Source: Serratia ureilytica (GTDB lineage Bacteria; Pseudomonadota; Gammaproteobacteria; Enterobacterales; Enterobacteriaceae). Taken from it: a DNA stretch of 64,000 bases. The position numbers and the translations under genes were made by a program. Positions 43,615 through 52,540 of this stretch are shown piece by piece (the first letter of the stretch is position 1; every line of letters begins with the position of its first letter). Below the pieces are notes generated by a model that did not search any database, was not told where the DNA came from, and saw only the letters and a list, made by a program, of their open reading frames with translations. Location of the stretch: the NCBI RefSeq assembly GCF_013375155.1, contig NZ_JABXOF010000003.1:248001-312000 (forward strand), written 5' to 3'.

Positions 43615-44637
43615 TTAAATTCCCAGGACGTGCTGGGCAATTTTGAAATAGATAATCAGGCCGGTGCCGTCGATAAAGGTGGCGATAAACGGCGCCGACA
43701 CCACCGCCGGATCGATACCGAGCCGTTTCAGCAGCATCGGGATGATCGACGAAACAATGGCGCTCCATACGGTGATCGCCACCAGCGACAGGCTGACCAC
43801 CAGCGTCACCTCCATGCCGACGCCCATGATCCAGGCGCGCACCCAGGCCGCCAGACCAATGGTGACGGCGATCAGCAGCGAGGTCGTGACCTCTTTGCGG
43901 ATCACCGCGCCCAGATTGCGCAGGCTGACCTCGCCCAGCGCCATGGCGCGCACCAGCGTCGAGGTGATCTGGGTACCGCTGTTGCCGCCGGTGCCGATCA
44001 GCAGCGGGATGAAGAACGCCAGCGCAATCGCCGCTTCGAGCTGATCTTCAAACGCTTTCAGCACGTTGCCGGTGTATGCTTCGGCCACGAACAGCATCAG
44101 CAGCCACACCGAGCGTTTGCGCCACAGCGCCCACGGGCTGGTCTCCAGATAAGGCTTGTCCAGCGGCAGGCTCGCGCCCTGACGCTGCGCGTCTTCGGTG
44201 TTTTCATCTTCGACCAGCCGAGCGATCTCGCGCTCGCCCAGCACGCCGACCAGCGTGTTGTTCGCCACGACCGGCACCACGTCCAAACCGCCTTTGCCCA
44301 GCAGATGCGCCACGTCGTTGCGATCGTCGTCGGGTGAAACCTGGAAATAGCTGTAATCCATCATTACCCCGACCGCTTTATCCTGTTCTTCGCACTGCAG
44401 CAGTTTTTTCACCGACAGCGTGCCGCGCAAATGATAATCGTCCGCGGTAATAAAGACCCGGGTAGGAATTTCGTCCGTTTTTAGCTGTGAAAGTAAATAT
44501 TCCCGGGCATGCGTGACCGTCATCGTCGCGGGAACGGTAATAAAATCGGCGTTCATATAACCGGCGACCGAAGTTTCATCGAGAGTTTCAGTCGCGCGCA
44601 GCGCCGGAGAAGAAGAGTATTGATGTGACTTGATCAT
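43615..44637 (-). CDS. mgtE: MgtE-type Mg2+ transporter, short form
   Basis: A 340-residue MgtE. A CBS pair (residues ~22-150; VAGYMNADFITVPATMTVTH, DVVPVVANNTLVGVLGEREI) precedes five helices. The pore motif PLLIGTGGNSGTQ and the later AVVSAPFIATFIDGTGLIIY carry the conserved Asp. The usual N-terminal superhelical domain is missing (standard MgtE is ~450 residues). Mg2+ gating through the CBS domain should remain. ATG 44637 follows AGGGA, which a stem in the leader can mask. It is the first gene of the Mg operon. Confidence 0.92.
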   Translation of the reverse strand: MIKSHQYSSSPALRATETLDETSVAGYMNADFITVPATMTVTHAREYLLSQLKTDEIPTRVFITADDYHLRGTLSVKKLLQCEEQDKAVGVMMDYSYFQVSPDDDRNDVAHLLGKGGLDVVPVVANNTLVGVLGEREIARLVEDENTEDAQRQGASLPLDKPYLETSPWALWRKRSVWLLMLFVAEAYTGNVLKAFEDQLEAAIALAFFIPLLIGTGGNSGTQITSTLVRAMALGEVSLRNLGAVIRKEVTTSLLIAVTIGLAAWVRAWIMGVGMEVTLVVSLSLVAITVWSAIVSSIIPMLLKRLGIDPAVVSAPFIATFIDGTGLIIYFKIAQHVLGI

Positions 44638-44645
44638 TTTGTCAG

Positions 44646-44688
44646 TCCCTATTTCTGTTGTGAACTTCAACAGCGAATCGCATAGGGG
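44646..44688 (-). promoter_or_regulatory. Stem masking the mgtE Shine-Dalgarno
   Basis: On the reverse strand CCCTAT (44687-44682) can pair with ATAGGG (44652-44647), which overlaps the mgtE Shine-Dalgarno AGGGA. Inside the loop, CTGTTG/CAACAG adds a second stem. It is a plausible expression platform for the M-box. Confidence 0.65.
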
Positions 44689-44724
44689 CGTAACCACAGA
44701 GGGAGTGCAGACTGCCTATCTCCG

Positions 44725-44880
44725 CGTCCAGGTTTTAGCACTATACAACGTATCCGAATTGTTGCTCGGAAGTTACTTTGGGCTGAACCTTAATCCGATA
44801 AAGCCTGTCTTAACCTTGGGCATCTCTCGATGTCGTCAGATCAGTAACCTGTGTTTGTATAGGAGCCTCGCCAAACGAGA
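44725..44880 (-). ncRNA. M-box (ykoK-type) Mg2+ riboswitch
   Basis: On the reverse strand the leader contains GGCGAGGCTCCTATAC near its 5' end (44872-44857). The closing GTATAGTGCTAAAACCT (~44746-44730) pairs with CCTATAC. These correspond to the conserved GAGGCTCCT and GTGCTAAA elements of M-box aptamers. The central domain contains further short stems. M-boxes sense Mg2+ and switch off Mg transporter genes. Exact ends are estimated. Confidence 0.85.
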
Positions 44881-44991
44881 TACTGCATATAAACTACCGG
44901 CGCAGTATAGGCGTTGTTTTATCCGGCGGGAAGAAAAGATTGCCCGTCGTTTATGGAGTATTTAGGATATTTTTATTAAACGCGAATCTAT

Positions 44992-45024
44992 AAAAACGGC
45001 TGATATAAATCAGCCGTTTTTTTT
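44992..45024. terminator. Strong bidirectional terminator
   Basis: AAAAACGGCTGAT (44992-45004), ATAA and ATCAGCCGTTTTT (45009-45021) form a 13-bp stem flanked by A and T runs. It ends the OppA-like transcript on the reverse strand. Confidence 0.92.
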
Positions 45025-45029
45025 ATTTA

Positions 45030-46649
45030 TCAGTGCGCGAGAATGTAGACGTTTTTATCGTATAGGGCGCCCTGTCGGGTGAAGTCGATCCCCTTGACGT
45101 AGGGTTTGATGAGCGTGGCGTTGGCTTCGTAGTACACCGGCGCGACCGGCGTATCGACGGCCAGCACCGCCTCGGCCTGCTGAAAATACTGCTGCACCTG
45201 CTGCGGTGTCGGCGCCGCCGTCGCCTGATGCAGAATGCGATCGTATTCCGGGTTGCGGTATTTGGGGCTGTTCTCGCTGCTGTCGGCGCGGAACACATTC
45301 AGGAAGGTAGAAGGATCGTCGTAATCCGCCAGCCAGCGGGTAAAGGCTACGCTGTACTGGCCGCGGTTGATATTATCCAGCGTCACTTTACGCTCCTGGC
45401 TTTGCATGCCGGCCTCCACTCCGAGGTTCTTTTTCCACATGGCGGCGGCGGCGATGACGATCTTCTTGATGGTGGCGTCATTGCTGTACAACACGGTAAA
45501 GCGCAGCGGATGCTCGGCGTTGAAACCGGCCTCCGCCAACAACTGTTTCGCCTGGGCGTGGCGTTGTTCCGGCGTCAAACCGGCCGCAGCGCCGGCCTGC
45601 AGGCGATAGCCGCCCGCCCCCGTTGGGGTAAAGGTCCAGGCCGGCTGCTGGCCGTATCCCAGCACCTTGCCGGCGATAATCTCTTTGTCCAGCGCCAGGT
45701 TCAGCGCCTGGCGCACCCGCACGTCGTTAAACGGCGTCTGCCGGTTATTGAAGGCGAAATAGCTGGTGGAGAGCAGCGGATAGGTCACCAGCTGTTGATC
45801 CCCGAGCGTTTTTTTCAGCTGCTGATACAGTTCCGGCGGCGTGGTATAGCCCAATTCCACCTCGCCGGCGCGGAAACGCGCCACCTCCGGGAACCCCTGG
45901 ATCGGCAGGAAGGTCACCTTGTTGAGCACGGTGTTGGCGTTATCCCAATACAGCGGATTGCGTTCCACCACCACTTTTTCGTTCACCACCCACTCGCTGA
46001 GGCGAAACGCGCCGTTGCCGACAAAATGCGCCGGTTGAGTCCAGTTTTTGCCGTATTGCTCAACCACCTTGCGGTTGACCGGCAGAACCGGAAAATGCAC
46101 CAGTTGTTTGAGCAGGTAGGCGTTGGGCTCAGACAGCGTCACCTGCAAGGTGTGCGCGTCCAGCGCTTTAACGCCCAGCTCGCTCGGCGGTTTGCTGCCG
46201 GCGTTGATCGCCGCCGCATTCAGCACATAGGCCGAGGCCAGATAGCTGCCGTAAGGCGACGCGGTTTTCGGATCGGTGAGGCGCCTCCAGCTGTAAACGA
46301 AATCGTCGGCGATCACCGGATCGCCGTTCGACCATTTGGCCTGCGGCCGCAGATGGAAAGTCCAGACGTTGCCCTGGTGCTCCCATTTCTGCGCCAGCGC
46401 CGGGATCACTTCGCCCTCTTTTCCAACTCGCAGCAGACCTTCGAACAGATCGTTGAAGATGTAGAACTCCACATTGCTCTCGGCCAGGTTCGGATCCAGC
46501 GTCGCCGGTTCATACCCGTTGGCGCGCACCAATTCCTGTACCGGCGCCAGTTTAGCGCCCGTTGGCACCTCCGCCGCCTGAGCGATCGTTGCGTTTAAAG
46601 CCAGGAGGATTAAACCAGCCAATTTCTTGCCATTAAATGAATATTTCAC
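45030..46649 (-). CDS. Oligopeptide ABC transporter substrate-binding protein (OppA/MppA-like)
   Basis: A 539-residue periplasmic binding protein of the SBP_bac_5 family. The signal is KYSFNGKKLAGLILLALNAT. Then LVRANGYEPATLDPNLAESN, FEGLLRVGKEGEVIPALAQK and WSNGDPVIADDFVYSWRRLT are classic OppA motifs. It binds short peptides in a buried cleft for uptake. GTG 46649 is chosen because AGGGATATCGAC precedes it; the frame runs open to 46691. No permease or ATPase gene is adjacent, so it presumably shares an Opp system encoded elsewhere. Confidence 0.9.
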   Translation of the reverse strand: MKYSFNGKKLAGLILLALNATIAQAAEVPTGAKLAPVQELVRANGYEPATLDPNLAESNVEFYIFNDLFEGLLRVGKEGEVIPALAQKWEHQGNVWTFHLRPQAKWSNGDPVIADDFVYSWRRLTDPKTASPYGSYLASAYVLNAAAINAGSKPPSELGVKALDAHTLQVTLSEPNAYLLKQLVHFPVLPVNRKVVEQYGKNWTQPAHFVGNGAFRLSEWVVNEKVVVERNPLYWDNANTVLNKVTFLPIQGFPEVARFRAGEVELGYTTPPELYQQLKKTLGDQQLVTYPLLSTSYFAFNNRQTPFNDVRVRQALNLALDKEIIAGKVLGYGQQPAWTFTPTGAGGYRLQAGAAAGLTPEQRHAQAKQLLAEAGFNAEHPLRFTVLYSNDATIKKIVIAAAAMWKKNLGVEAGMQSQERKVTLDNINRGQYSVAFTRWLADYDDPSTFLNVFRADSSENSPKYRNPEYDRILHQATAAPTPQQVQQYFQQAEAVLAVDTPVAPVYYEANATLIKPYVKGIDFTRQGALYDKNVYILAH

Positions 46650-46823
46650 GTCGATATCCCTGATTAGTGTTTTATCGCGTTCAATATGCAATGTGGCAGT
46701 GGAATAAATTAAATCATTAATCGCTATGAGTCATAACCAAAAGCGGTGTTGAATTTCTTTCATTATCAAAGGAATATCCCTCACCGCGCTTCCCGCTTTC
46801 AACACAATGCGCGTTGCCGTCCC

Positions 46824-47093
46824 CTACTTGATGTTCACGGTCGTGATACCAAACAGCGGCAGGCCTTTAACCGGTTCTGGGCCGGGCTCCCCCCACACCA
46901 TTAATGATTTACCGCTCGCTTGCGCCTGGATCGCCAGATTCACCAGCAATTTCGGATAGGGTTCATTAGCCGCTACCGATAACGGAAATACGTTTTCGTA
47001 TAGTCCTCCATCGATCGCCATCTCCACATGCACGCAATCATTAGCTACATCGATAACCACGATCGGATTGGTATAAAACGGTCCATTAGACAT
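46824..47093 (-). CDS. Small 89-residue beta-rich hypothetical protein
   Basis: A soluble protein without signal peptide. NPIVVIDVANDCVHVEMAID and VNLAIQAQASGKSLMVWG followed by a final GITTVNIK strand suggest a compact beta-barrel. The ASGK-x-hydrophobic-strand pattern recalls OB-fold toxin B-subunit-like proteins, but this is weak. ATG 47093 follows GAGAGG. It is divergent from the Cys-rich gene at 47802 across an AT-rich gap. Function unknown. Confidence 0.65.
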   Translation of the reverse strand: MSNGPFYTNPIVVIDVANDCVHVEMAIDGGLYENVFPLSVAANEPYPKLLVNLAIQAQASGKSLMVWGEPGPEPVKGLPLFGITTVNIK

Positions 47094-47801
47094 AGACACC
47101 TCTCTCACTATTTTTTGGTGAATATAATTCTTAATTCGCGTTGGCGGCCCGTGTTATTAATGCCTGTGCGAAACGCTGAAGAACGACATGAAAAGACTGA
47201 AGAAAAAGATCGCCAGTGGATAACAAGTCGTCAATATTGAAACAGGTTAATAACCATTACAGATTCGACAAAGAACTGATATAAGTCAAATGCAAACCCG
47301 CGTTTACCCGTTACCTCAATGAATATATTAAGAATATTCAAAAAAAAAGATAACTACAGCTTAACTTCATAAAAATCAATTAATTAAAAAACACCCTCAC
47401 TTACCCTATATTAATTAATCGGTTACGAAAAAGGTTAAAATCAAAATAATGGACATGCCAAATAAGTTGCTTTTCAATGTAAAAATAACAGTAGGAAACC
47501 CACTTGATATCTCCGTGACACCTAACTACCTTTAAATGGCCTCGAGACTAACACGAGGCCGCCGTTGGTTATCAAACCAATAACTGGCGAATGATTTAAT
47601 AAGATATAATTACCAGAAGACAAATCCAAATATATAAACGCGTGCCGAAAGGATAGGATGTAACGGTTTGGTTGCCATACCGTTCTTCTGCCGACGGCAA
47701 TAACTATTTCCATTCAGATGCAATTACCTGTCTGGTGGCTAACCGGATTCAGCGTGATATGCATTTCAGACTAACTCAGCAAAAATCATAGGGGTTTACA
47801 T
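47094..47801. other. AT-rich 708-base intergenic region
   Basis: This gap is markedly AT-rich compared with its surroundings, as xenogeneic-silencer (H-NS) targets often are. It contains small hairpins, GGCCTCG/CGAGGCC (47538-47560) and TTGGTT/AACCAA (~47565-47580). No convincing gene is present; a 63-codon reverse frame at 47522-47713 lacks a Shine-Dalgarno. It presumably holds the promoters of the two divergent small genes. Confidence 0.55.
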
Positions 47802-48377
47802 ATGCCTTCACTGCAAGATATTACGCCTGAACAGGCTAACGCATTGAATAAACAATCACGTGACGCTTATAACGCGGAAGTGCAGAGCCGTCAGGCGCTG
47901 CTCAACCAACATCCGCAATTGAAACCGGCGTTCAACCAGCAAGTGCATCCGCAATCCTTGTGTGGATGCGGGTGCCAACAAAATATCTGCGGCTACTTCA
48001 GCTTCCAGGGCTGTGGCTGTGGGTGTGGCTGCGCGCCACATGCGGAGACCGTGCAAATTTCCGCGCAGCCTGCCAATATTGGTCCCAATGCCCCATCAAA
48101 CGGTACATCGGTGCGTTTTGTCGGCCAGGCCACCGGCACTGGCTCAGACGGTAACATCAACATCCCGACGATTTATTTGCAAGGCACCGTACCCGATGCC
48201 GAAAATCTGATCGGCGTTCCATTAACCCTGCAATTGGCCATCAACCCCGGTTCGATCGTCCTGACGCTGCTGGAGAATGGCCGGGTGCTGGCCTCTTTGG
48301 TTCATCCACCGCAGTGGGCGAGCAGCATCAACGGGCAGTTCTTCGGCGTTGGCAACGGTGAGTTTGTGCTGGCGTGA
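47802..48377 (+). CDS. Cys-rich protein of unknown function
   Basis: A 191-residue protein with three parts. Residues 1-52 are polar and helical (TPEQANALNKQSRDAYNAEV). Residues ~53-80 hold eight cysteines in Cys-Gly alternation: SLCGCGCQQNICGYFSFQGC followed by GCGCGC. Residues ~85-191 look like a beta-domain (IYLQGTVPDAENLIGVPLTL, GQFFGVGNGEFVLA). There is no signal peptide. The cysteine cluster could bind metal or be modified as in a precursor peptide. AGGGG precedes the ATG. Both it and the 89-residue gene face away from an AT-rich gap. No family recognised. Confidence 0.75.
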   Translation: MPSLQDITPEQANALNKQSRDAYNAEVQSRQALLNQHPQLKPAFNQQVHPQSLCGCGCQQNICGYFSFQGCGCGCGCAPHAETVQISAQPANIGPNAPSNGTSVRFVGQATGTGSDGNINIPTIYLQGTVPDAENLIGVPLTLQLAINPGSIVLTLLENGRVLASLVHPPQWASSINGQFFGVGNGEFVLA

Positions 48378-48396
48378 CAAGAAGCAAGCCTGACGG

Positions 48397-48424
48397 GCGG
48401 CTGCCTGCGATGGCAGGTGGCCGC
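48397..48424 (+). terminator. Stem-loop after the Cys-rich gene
   Basis: GCGGC-TG-CCTGC (48397-48408) pairs with GCAGG-TG-GCCGC (48413-48424), about 20 bases after the stop. No U-tract is present. Confidence 0.5.
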
Positions 48425-48537
48425 TCACTGTGAGGTAACGCGCCCCAATTCTATTCAGACAATCAATACAGATTATTCCAGCCGAAACTTAACTTATCCT
48501 TAGGGCAATTCATTTTGTGAGCGATCGTCAAAAATAA

Positions 48538-48570
48538 TTTAATACGAATCGTTTTCACTATCATTATTGA
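48538..48570 (+). promoter_or_regulatory. Fur-binding region of sfuABC
   Basis: AATACGAATCGTTTTCACTA, followed by TCATTATTG, contains two overlapping partial Fur matches (11-12 of 19 positions). It sits 81-113 bases before sfuA. Fur control of sfuABC is established for S. marcescens. Confidence 0.7.
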
Positions 48571-48650
48571 TGTTCTTGGCTAAAATCGGCCTGCTTGCGC
48601 TTGCCAGGCGATATTCGTTTTCCTCATTCGAACGCTAAAAGGATAACTGC

Positions 48651-49667
48651 ATGAAGCTGCGTATTTCATCTCTCGGCCCCGTCGCCCTGCTCGCCTCCTC
48701 GATGATGCTGGCCTTCGGCGCTCAGGCGGCCTCGGCCGATCAGGGCATCGTCATTTACAACGCCCAACATGAAAACCTGGTCAAATCCTGGGTCGACGGG
48801 TTTACCAAAGACACCGGCATCAAAGTCACGCTGCGCAACGGCGGCGACAGCGAACTGGGCAATCAGCTGGTGCAGGAAGGCAGCGCCTCGCCTGCCGACG
48901 TGTTCCTGACGGAAAACTCCCCGGCGATGGTGTTGGTGGATAACGCCAAGCTGTTCGCCCCGCTCGACGCCGCCACGCTGGCCCAGGTAGAGCCACAATA
49001 TCGCCCAAGCCACGGCCGCTGGATCGGCATCGCCGCCCGCTCTACCGTATTCGTCTATAACCCGGCCAAACTGACCGACGCGCAGTTGCCGAAGTCGCTG
49101 CTGGATTTGGCCAAGCCGGAATGGAAAGGCCGCTGGGCCGCTTCGCCATCGGGCGCCGATTTCCAGGCGATCGTCAGCGCGCTGCTGGCGCTGAAAGGCG
49201 AGAAAGCAACGCTGGACTGGCTGAAAGCGATGAAAACCAACTTTACCGCCTATAAAGGCAACAGCACGGTGATGAAAGCGGTCAATGCCGGCCAGGTCGA
49301 CAGCGGCGTGATCTATCACTACTACCCGTTCGTGGATGGCGCTAAAACCGGCGAGAACAGCAACAACATCAAGCTGTACTACTTCAAACATCAGGATCCG
49401 GGCGCATTCGTCAGCATCTCCGGCGGCGGCGTGCTGGCTTCCAGCAAGCATCAGCAGCAGGCGCAGGCGTTCATCAAGTGGATCACCGGCAAACAGGGCC
49501 AGGAGATCTTGCGCACCAATAATGCCTTCGAATACGCCGTCGGCGTCGGTGCGGCTTCCAACCCGAAACTGGTGCCGCTGAAAGATCTGGACGCGCCGAA
49601 GGTAGACGCCGCGCAGTTGAACAGTAAGAAAGTTGTCGAACTGATGACCGAGGCCGGCCTGCTGTAA
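48651..49667 (+). CDS. sfuA: Ferric iron ABC transporter periplasmic binding protein SfuA
   Basis: A 338-residue Fe3+-binding protein of the FbpA/SfuA family. The signal (GPVALLASSMMLAFGAQAAS) is followed by GIVIYNAQHENLVKSWVDGF and ADVFLTENSPAMVLVDNAKL. The paired tyrosines of the iron site lie in SGVIYHYYPFVDGA. It delivers siderophore-free ferric iron to SfuBC. Order sfuA-sfuB-sfuC and the Fur region upstream match the Serratia system. The Shine-Dalgarno AAAGGAT lies just ahead. Confidence 0.95.
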   Translation: MKLRISSLGPVALLASSMMLAFGAQAASADQGIVIYNAQHENLVKSWVDGFTKDTGIKVTLRNGGDSELGNQLVQEGSASPADVFLTENSPAMVLVDNAKLFAPLDAATLAQVEPQYRPSHGRWIGIAARSTVFVYNPAKLTDAQLPKSLLDLAKPEWKGRWAASPSGADFQAIVSALLALKGEKATLDWLKAMKTNFTAYKGNSTVMKAVNAGQVDSGVIYHYYPFVDGAKTGENSNNIKLYYFKHQDPGAFVSISGGGVLASSKHQQQAQAFIKWITGKQGQEILRTNNAFEYAVGVGAASNPKLVPLKDLDAPKVDAAQLNSKKVVELMTEAGLL

Positions 49668-49700
49668 GGCCCGCCGGCAAACCGAGAGTTTTTGATCGTT

Positions 49701-51284
49701 ATGTCAAACCTGAGTACCCACGCCGCGCAGACCGCGCGGCGTTATTCCACTATCCCTCGTCACCCGCGGCCGGGGCCGATCGTGGTGGCCTGCGCCGTGT
49801 TGCTGTCGTTGCTGGCGCTGCTGCCGCTGGGATTCGTTATCGGCGTAGCGTTTGAAACCGGCTGGCAAACGGTCAAAGCTCTGGTTTTCCGCCCGCGCGT
49901 GGCGGAGCTGCTGTTGAATACCCTGCTGTTGGTGGTGCTGACGCTGCCGATCTGTGCCGTGCTGGGGGTGGCCCTGGCCTGGTTGACCGAACGCACCACG
50001 CTGCCGGGCCGCCGTCTCTGGGCGGTATTGGCGACCGCGCCGCTGGCGGTGCCGGCCTTTGTGCAAAGCTATGCCTGGATCAGTCTGGTGCCGTCGATGC
50101 ACGGCCTGGGCGCCGGCGTTTTCATCTCGGTGCTCGCCTATTTTCCGTTTATCTACCTGCCGGCCGCCGCGGTCTTGCGCCGTCTGGATCCCGGTATCGA
50201 AGACGTCGCCACCTCGCTCGGCTCCCGGCCGCCGGCGGTGTTTTTCCGTGTGGTGTTGCCGCAGCTGAAGCTGGCGGTCTGGGGCGGTTCGCTGCTGATC
50301 GCGCTGCACCTGCTGGCGGAGTATGGCCTGTACGCCATGATCCGTTTCGATACCTTCACCACCGCCATCTTCGATCAGTTCCAGTCGACCTTCAACGGTC
50401 CGGCGGCCAACATGCTGGCCGGCGTATTGGTGCTGTGCTGCCTGGGGCTGCTGTTGCTTGAGGCCATAAGCCGCGGCCGCGCGCGCTATGCCCGCGTCGG
50501 CTCCGGCAGCGCCCGCAGCCAAACGCCGCGTCGCCTGTCAGCGCCGCTCGCCGCGCTGGCGCTGCTGCTGCCGATCGCGCTGACCGCGCTGGCGCTGGGC
50601 GTGCCTTTCATCACCCTGGCCCGCTGGCTATGGCTGGGCGGCCTCGACGTATGGCGCAACGCCGATCTGTGGCCCGCGCTGTGGCAAACGCTGTCGCTGT
50701 CCGCCTCTGGCGCGCTGCTGATTACGCTGTGCGCCATTCCGATGGCCTGGCTGTCGGTGCGCTATCCGGCCCGGCTGTACCGCGTGCTGGAAGGCTGTAA
50801 CTACGTGACCAGCTCGCTGCCCGGCATCGTGGTGGCGCTGGCCCTGGTGACCATCACCATTCACAGCTTCCGGCCGATTTACCAAACCGAAATCACCCTG
50901 CTGCTGGCGTATTTGCTGATGTTTATGCCGCGGGCGCTGATCAACCTGCGCGCCGGCATCGCACAGGCGCCGGTGGAATTGGAAAACGTGGCGCGCAGCC
51001 TCGGTAAATCGCCGGCGCAGGCGCTGTGGAGCACCACGTTGCGGCTGGCGGCGCCGGGTGCCGCGGCGGGCGCGGCGCTGGTGTTCCTGGCGATCGCCAA
51101 TGAACTGACCGCCACGCTGTTGCTGGCGCCGAACGGCACCCGCACGCTGGCCACCGGATTTTGGGCGCTGACCAGCGAGATAGACTACGTCGCCGCCGCA
51201 CCTTATGCGCTGATTATGGTGGCGCTGTCATTGCCGCTCACCTGGCTTCTTTATTCTCAATCTAAACGCACGGCGGGACTATGA
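49701..51284 (+). CDS. sfuB: Ferric iron ABC transporter permease SfuB
   Basis: A 527-residue fused permease with twelve helices, two binding-protein-dependent transport domains in tandem. Each carries an EAA-type loop: [20 protein letters not shown] in the first half and [20 protein letters not shown] in the second. ATG 49701 ([10 protein letters not shown]) is chosen over the TTG at 49692. The stop overlaps the sfuC start by 4 bases. Confidence 0.94.
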   Translation: MSNLSTHAAQTARRYSTIPRHPRPGPIVVACAVLLSLLALLPLGFVIGVAFETGWQTVKALVFRPRVAELLLNTLLLVVLTLPICAVLGVALAWLTERTTLPGRRLWAVLATAPLAVPAFVQSYAWISLVPSMHGLGAGVFISVLAYFPFIYLPAAAVLRRLDPGIEDVATSLGSRPPAVFFRVVLPQLKLAVWGGSLLIALHLLAEYGLYAMIRFDTFTTAIFDQFQSTFNGPAANMLAGVLVLCCLGLLLLEAISRGRARYARVGSGSARSQTPRRLSAPLAALALLLPIALTALALGVPFITLARWLWLGGLDVWRNADLWPALWQTLSLSASGALLITLCAIPMAWLSVRYPARLYRVLEGCNYVTSSLPGIVVALALVTITIHSFRPIYQTEITLLLAYLLMFMPRALINLRAGIAQAPVELENVARSLGKSPAQALWSTTLRLAAPGAAAGAALVFLAIANELTATLLLAPNGTRTLATGFWALTSEIDYVAAAPYALIMVALSLPLTWLLYSQSKRTAGL

Positions 51285-52318
51285 GCACGCTCGAACTGCA
51301 CGGTATCGAAAAATCTTATAACGCCATCAGGGTGCTGGAACACATCGACCTGCAGGTTGCCGCCGGCAGCCGCACGGCGATCGTCGGCCCTTCCGGCTCC
51401 GGCAAAACCACCCTGCTGCGCATCATCGCCGGTTTTGAAATCCCCGACGGCGGACAAATTCTGCTGCAGGGGCAAGCGATGGGCAACGGCGGCGGCTGGG
51501 TGCCGGCGCACCTGCGTGGCATCGGCTTCGTCCCGCAGGATGGCGCGCTGTTCCCGCATTTTACCGTCGCCGGCAACATCGGTTTTGGCCTCAAAGGCAG
51601 CAAGCGCGAAAAACAGCGTCGCATCGAGGCGCTGATGGAGATGGTGGCGCTGGATCGTCGCCTGGCCGCCCTGTGGCCGCACGAACTGTCCGGCGGACAG
51701 CAACAGCGGGTCGCATTGGCGCGCGCCTTGTCGCAGCAACCGCGGCTGATGTTGCTGGATGAGCCGTTCTCGGCGCTGGATACCGGCCTGCGCGCCGCCA
51801 CCCGCAAAGCGGTGGCCGAACTGCTGACGGAGGCCAAAGTCGCGTCGATCCTGGTCACCCACGATCAGAGCGAGGCGTTGTCGTTCGCCGATCAGGTGGC
51901 GGTCATGCGCAACGGTCGGCTGGCGCAGGTAGGCGCGCCGCAGGATCTTTATCTGCGCCCGGTCGATGAACCGACCGCCAGTTTCCTTGGCGAAACGCTG
52001 GTGCTGACCGCCGAGCTGGCGCACGGCTGGGCCGACTGCGCATTGGGGCGCATCGCCGTCGACGATCGCCAACGCAGCGGCTCGGCGCGCATCATGCTGC
52101 GTCCGGAGCAGATTCAAATCGGTTTGTCCGATCCGGCGCAGCGCGGCCAGGCGGTGATCACCGGCATCGATTTCGCCGGCTTCGTCTCCACCCTCAATCT
52201 GCAAATGGCCGCCGACGGCGCGCAGCTCGAGATCAAAACCGTCAGCCGCGAAGGCCTGCGGCCCGGGGCGCAGGTCAGTCTCAACGTGATGGGGCAAGCG
52301 CATATTTTCACCGGCTGA
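51281..52318 (+). CDS. sfuC: Ferric iron ABC transporter ATP-binding protein SfuC
   Basis: A 345-residue ABC ATPase. Walker A is GPSGSGKTT (~38-46), the signature [15 protein letters not shown], Walker [13 protein letters not shown] and the switch His is in [12 protein letters not shown]-terminal TOBE-like regulatory domain ([15 protein letters not shown]) follows, as in FbpC. It drives Fe3+ import through SfuB. It is translationally coupled to sfuB (ATGA overlap) and ends the iron operon. Confidence 0.95.
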   Translation: MSTLELHGIEKSYNAIRVLEHIDLQVAAGSRTAIVGPSGSGKTTLLRIIAGFEIPDGGQILLQGQAMGNGGGWVPAHLRGIGFVPQDGALFPHFTVAGNIGFGLKGSKREKQRRIEALMEMVALDRRLAALWPHELSGGQQQRVALARALSQQPRLMLLDEPFSALDTGLRAATRKAVAELLTEAKVASILVTHDQSEALSFADQVAVMRNGRLAQVGAPQDLYLRPVDEPTASFLGETLVLTAELAHGWADCALGRIAVDDRQRSGSARIMLRPEQIQIGLSDPAQRGQAVITGIDFAGFVSTLNLQMAADGAQLEIKTVSREGLRPGAQVSLNVMGQAHIFTG

Positions 52319-52336
52319 AAGTGTGGGGAGCGACCC

Positions 52337-52365
52337 TTGACGTTCCCCTCACCACCGCGCATTAT
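52337..52365 (+). promoter_or_regulatory. Promoter of the threonine-type leader
   Basis: TTGACG (52337-52342), 17-base spacer, CATTAT (52360-52365). The expected start is at 52372-52373, essentially on the leader ATG. Confidence 0.6.
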
Positions 52366-52372
52366 CAATGGC

Positions 52373-52456
52373 ATGAATCGCATCGCGCACGCCCTCACCA
52401 CCACCACCACCGCAACCGCCACGCAATGGCGGGCTGCACGGGTGCGCAACAGCTAA
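52373..52456 (+). CDS. Threonine-rich 27-residue leader peptide
   Basis: The frame reads MNRIAHALTTTTTATATQWR, then AARVRNS and stop. Residues 9-17 contain seven threonines, five of them consecutive ACC codons (52397-52411). This is the pattern of an amino-acid attenuator such as thrL. The Thr run ends just before the first arm of the protector stem, so a ribosome starved for threonyl-tRNA would cover that arm. There is no clear Shine-Dalgarno, consistent with a leaderless start at the predicted +1. Confidence 0.65.
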   Translation: MNRIAHALTTTTTATATQWRAARVRNS

Positions 52457-52498
52457 CGACGTATCCCCAAGCCCCGCCAGCCATGGCCGGGGTTTTTT
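52416..52498 (+). promoter_or_regulatory. Attenuator: protector, antiterminator and terminator stems
   Basis: Arm 1 CCGCC (52416-52420) pairs with arm 2 GGCGG (52428-52432) as the protector. Arm 2 GGCGGG (52428-52433) alternatively pairs with arm 3 CCCGCC (52473-52478) as the antiterminator. Arm 3 CCCCGCC (52472-52478) pairs with arm 4 GG-CGGGG (52485-52492, one bulge) as the terminator, followed by TTTTTT. All four arms of the classical attenuation layout are present. Confidence 0.75.
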
Positions 52499-52540
52499 AT
52501 TTCTCCGTGCCCGCCGGCAATTTCATTACGGAGAAGACCT

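Noticed and set aside
44949-44964. GTTTA-N5-TATTTA as a PhoP box upstream of the M-box
   Set aside because: The orientation is opposite to the mgtE transcript and one half differs from consensus; not strong enough to list.
47522-47713. 63-codon reverse frame in the AT-rich gap
   Set aside because: No Shine-Dalgarno at a useful distance, no recognisable domain, and hairpins cross its 3' end. It could be real but is not supported.
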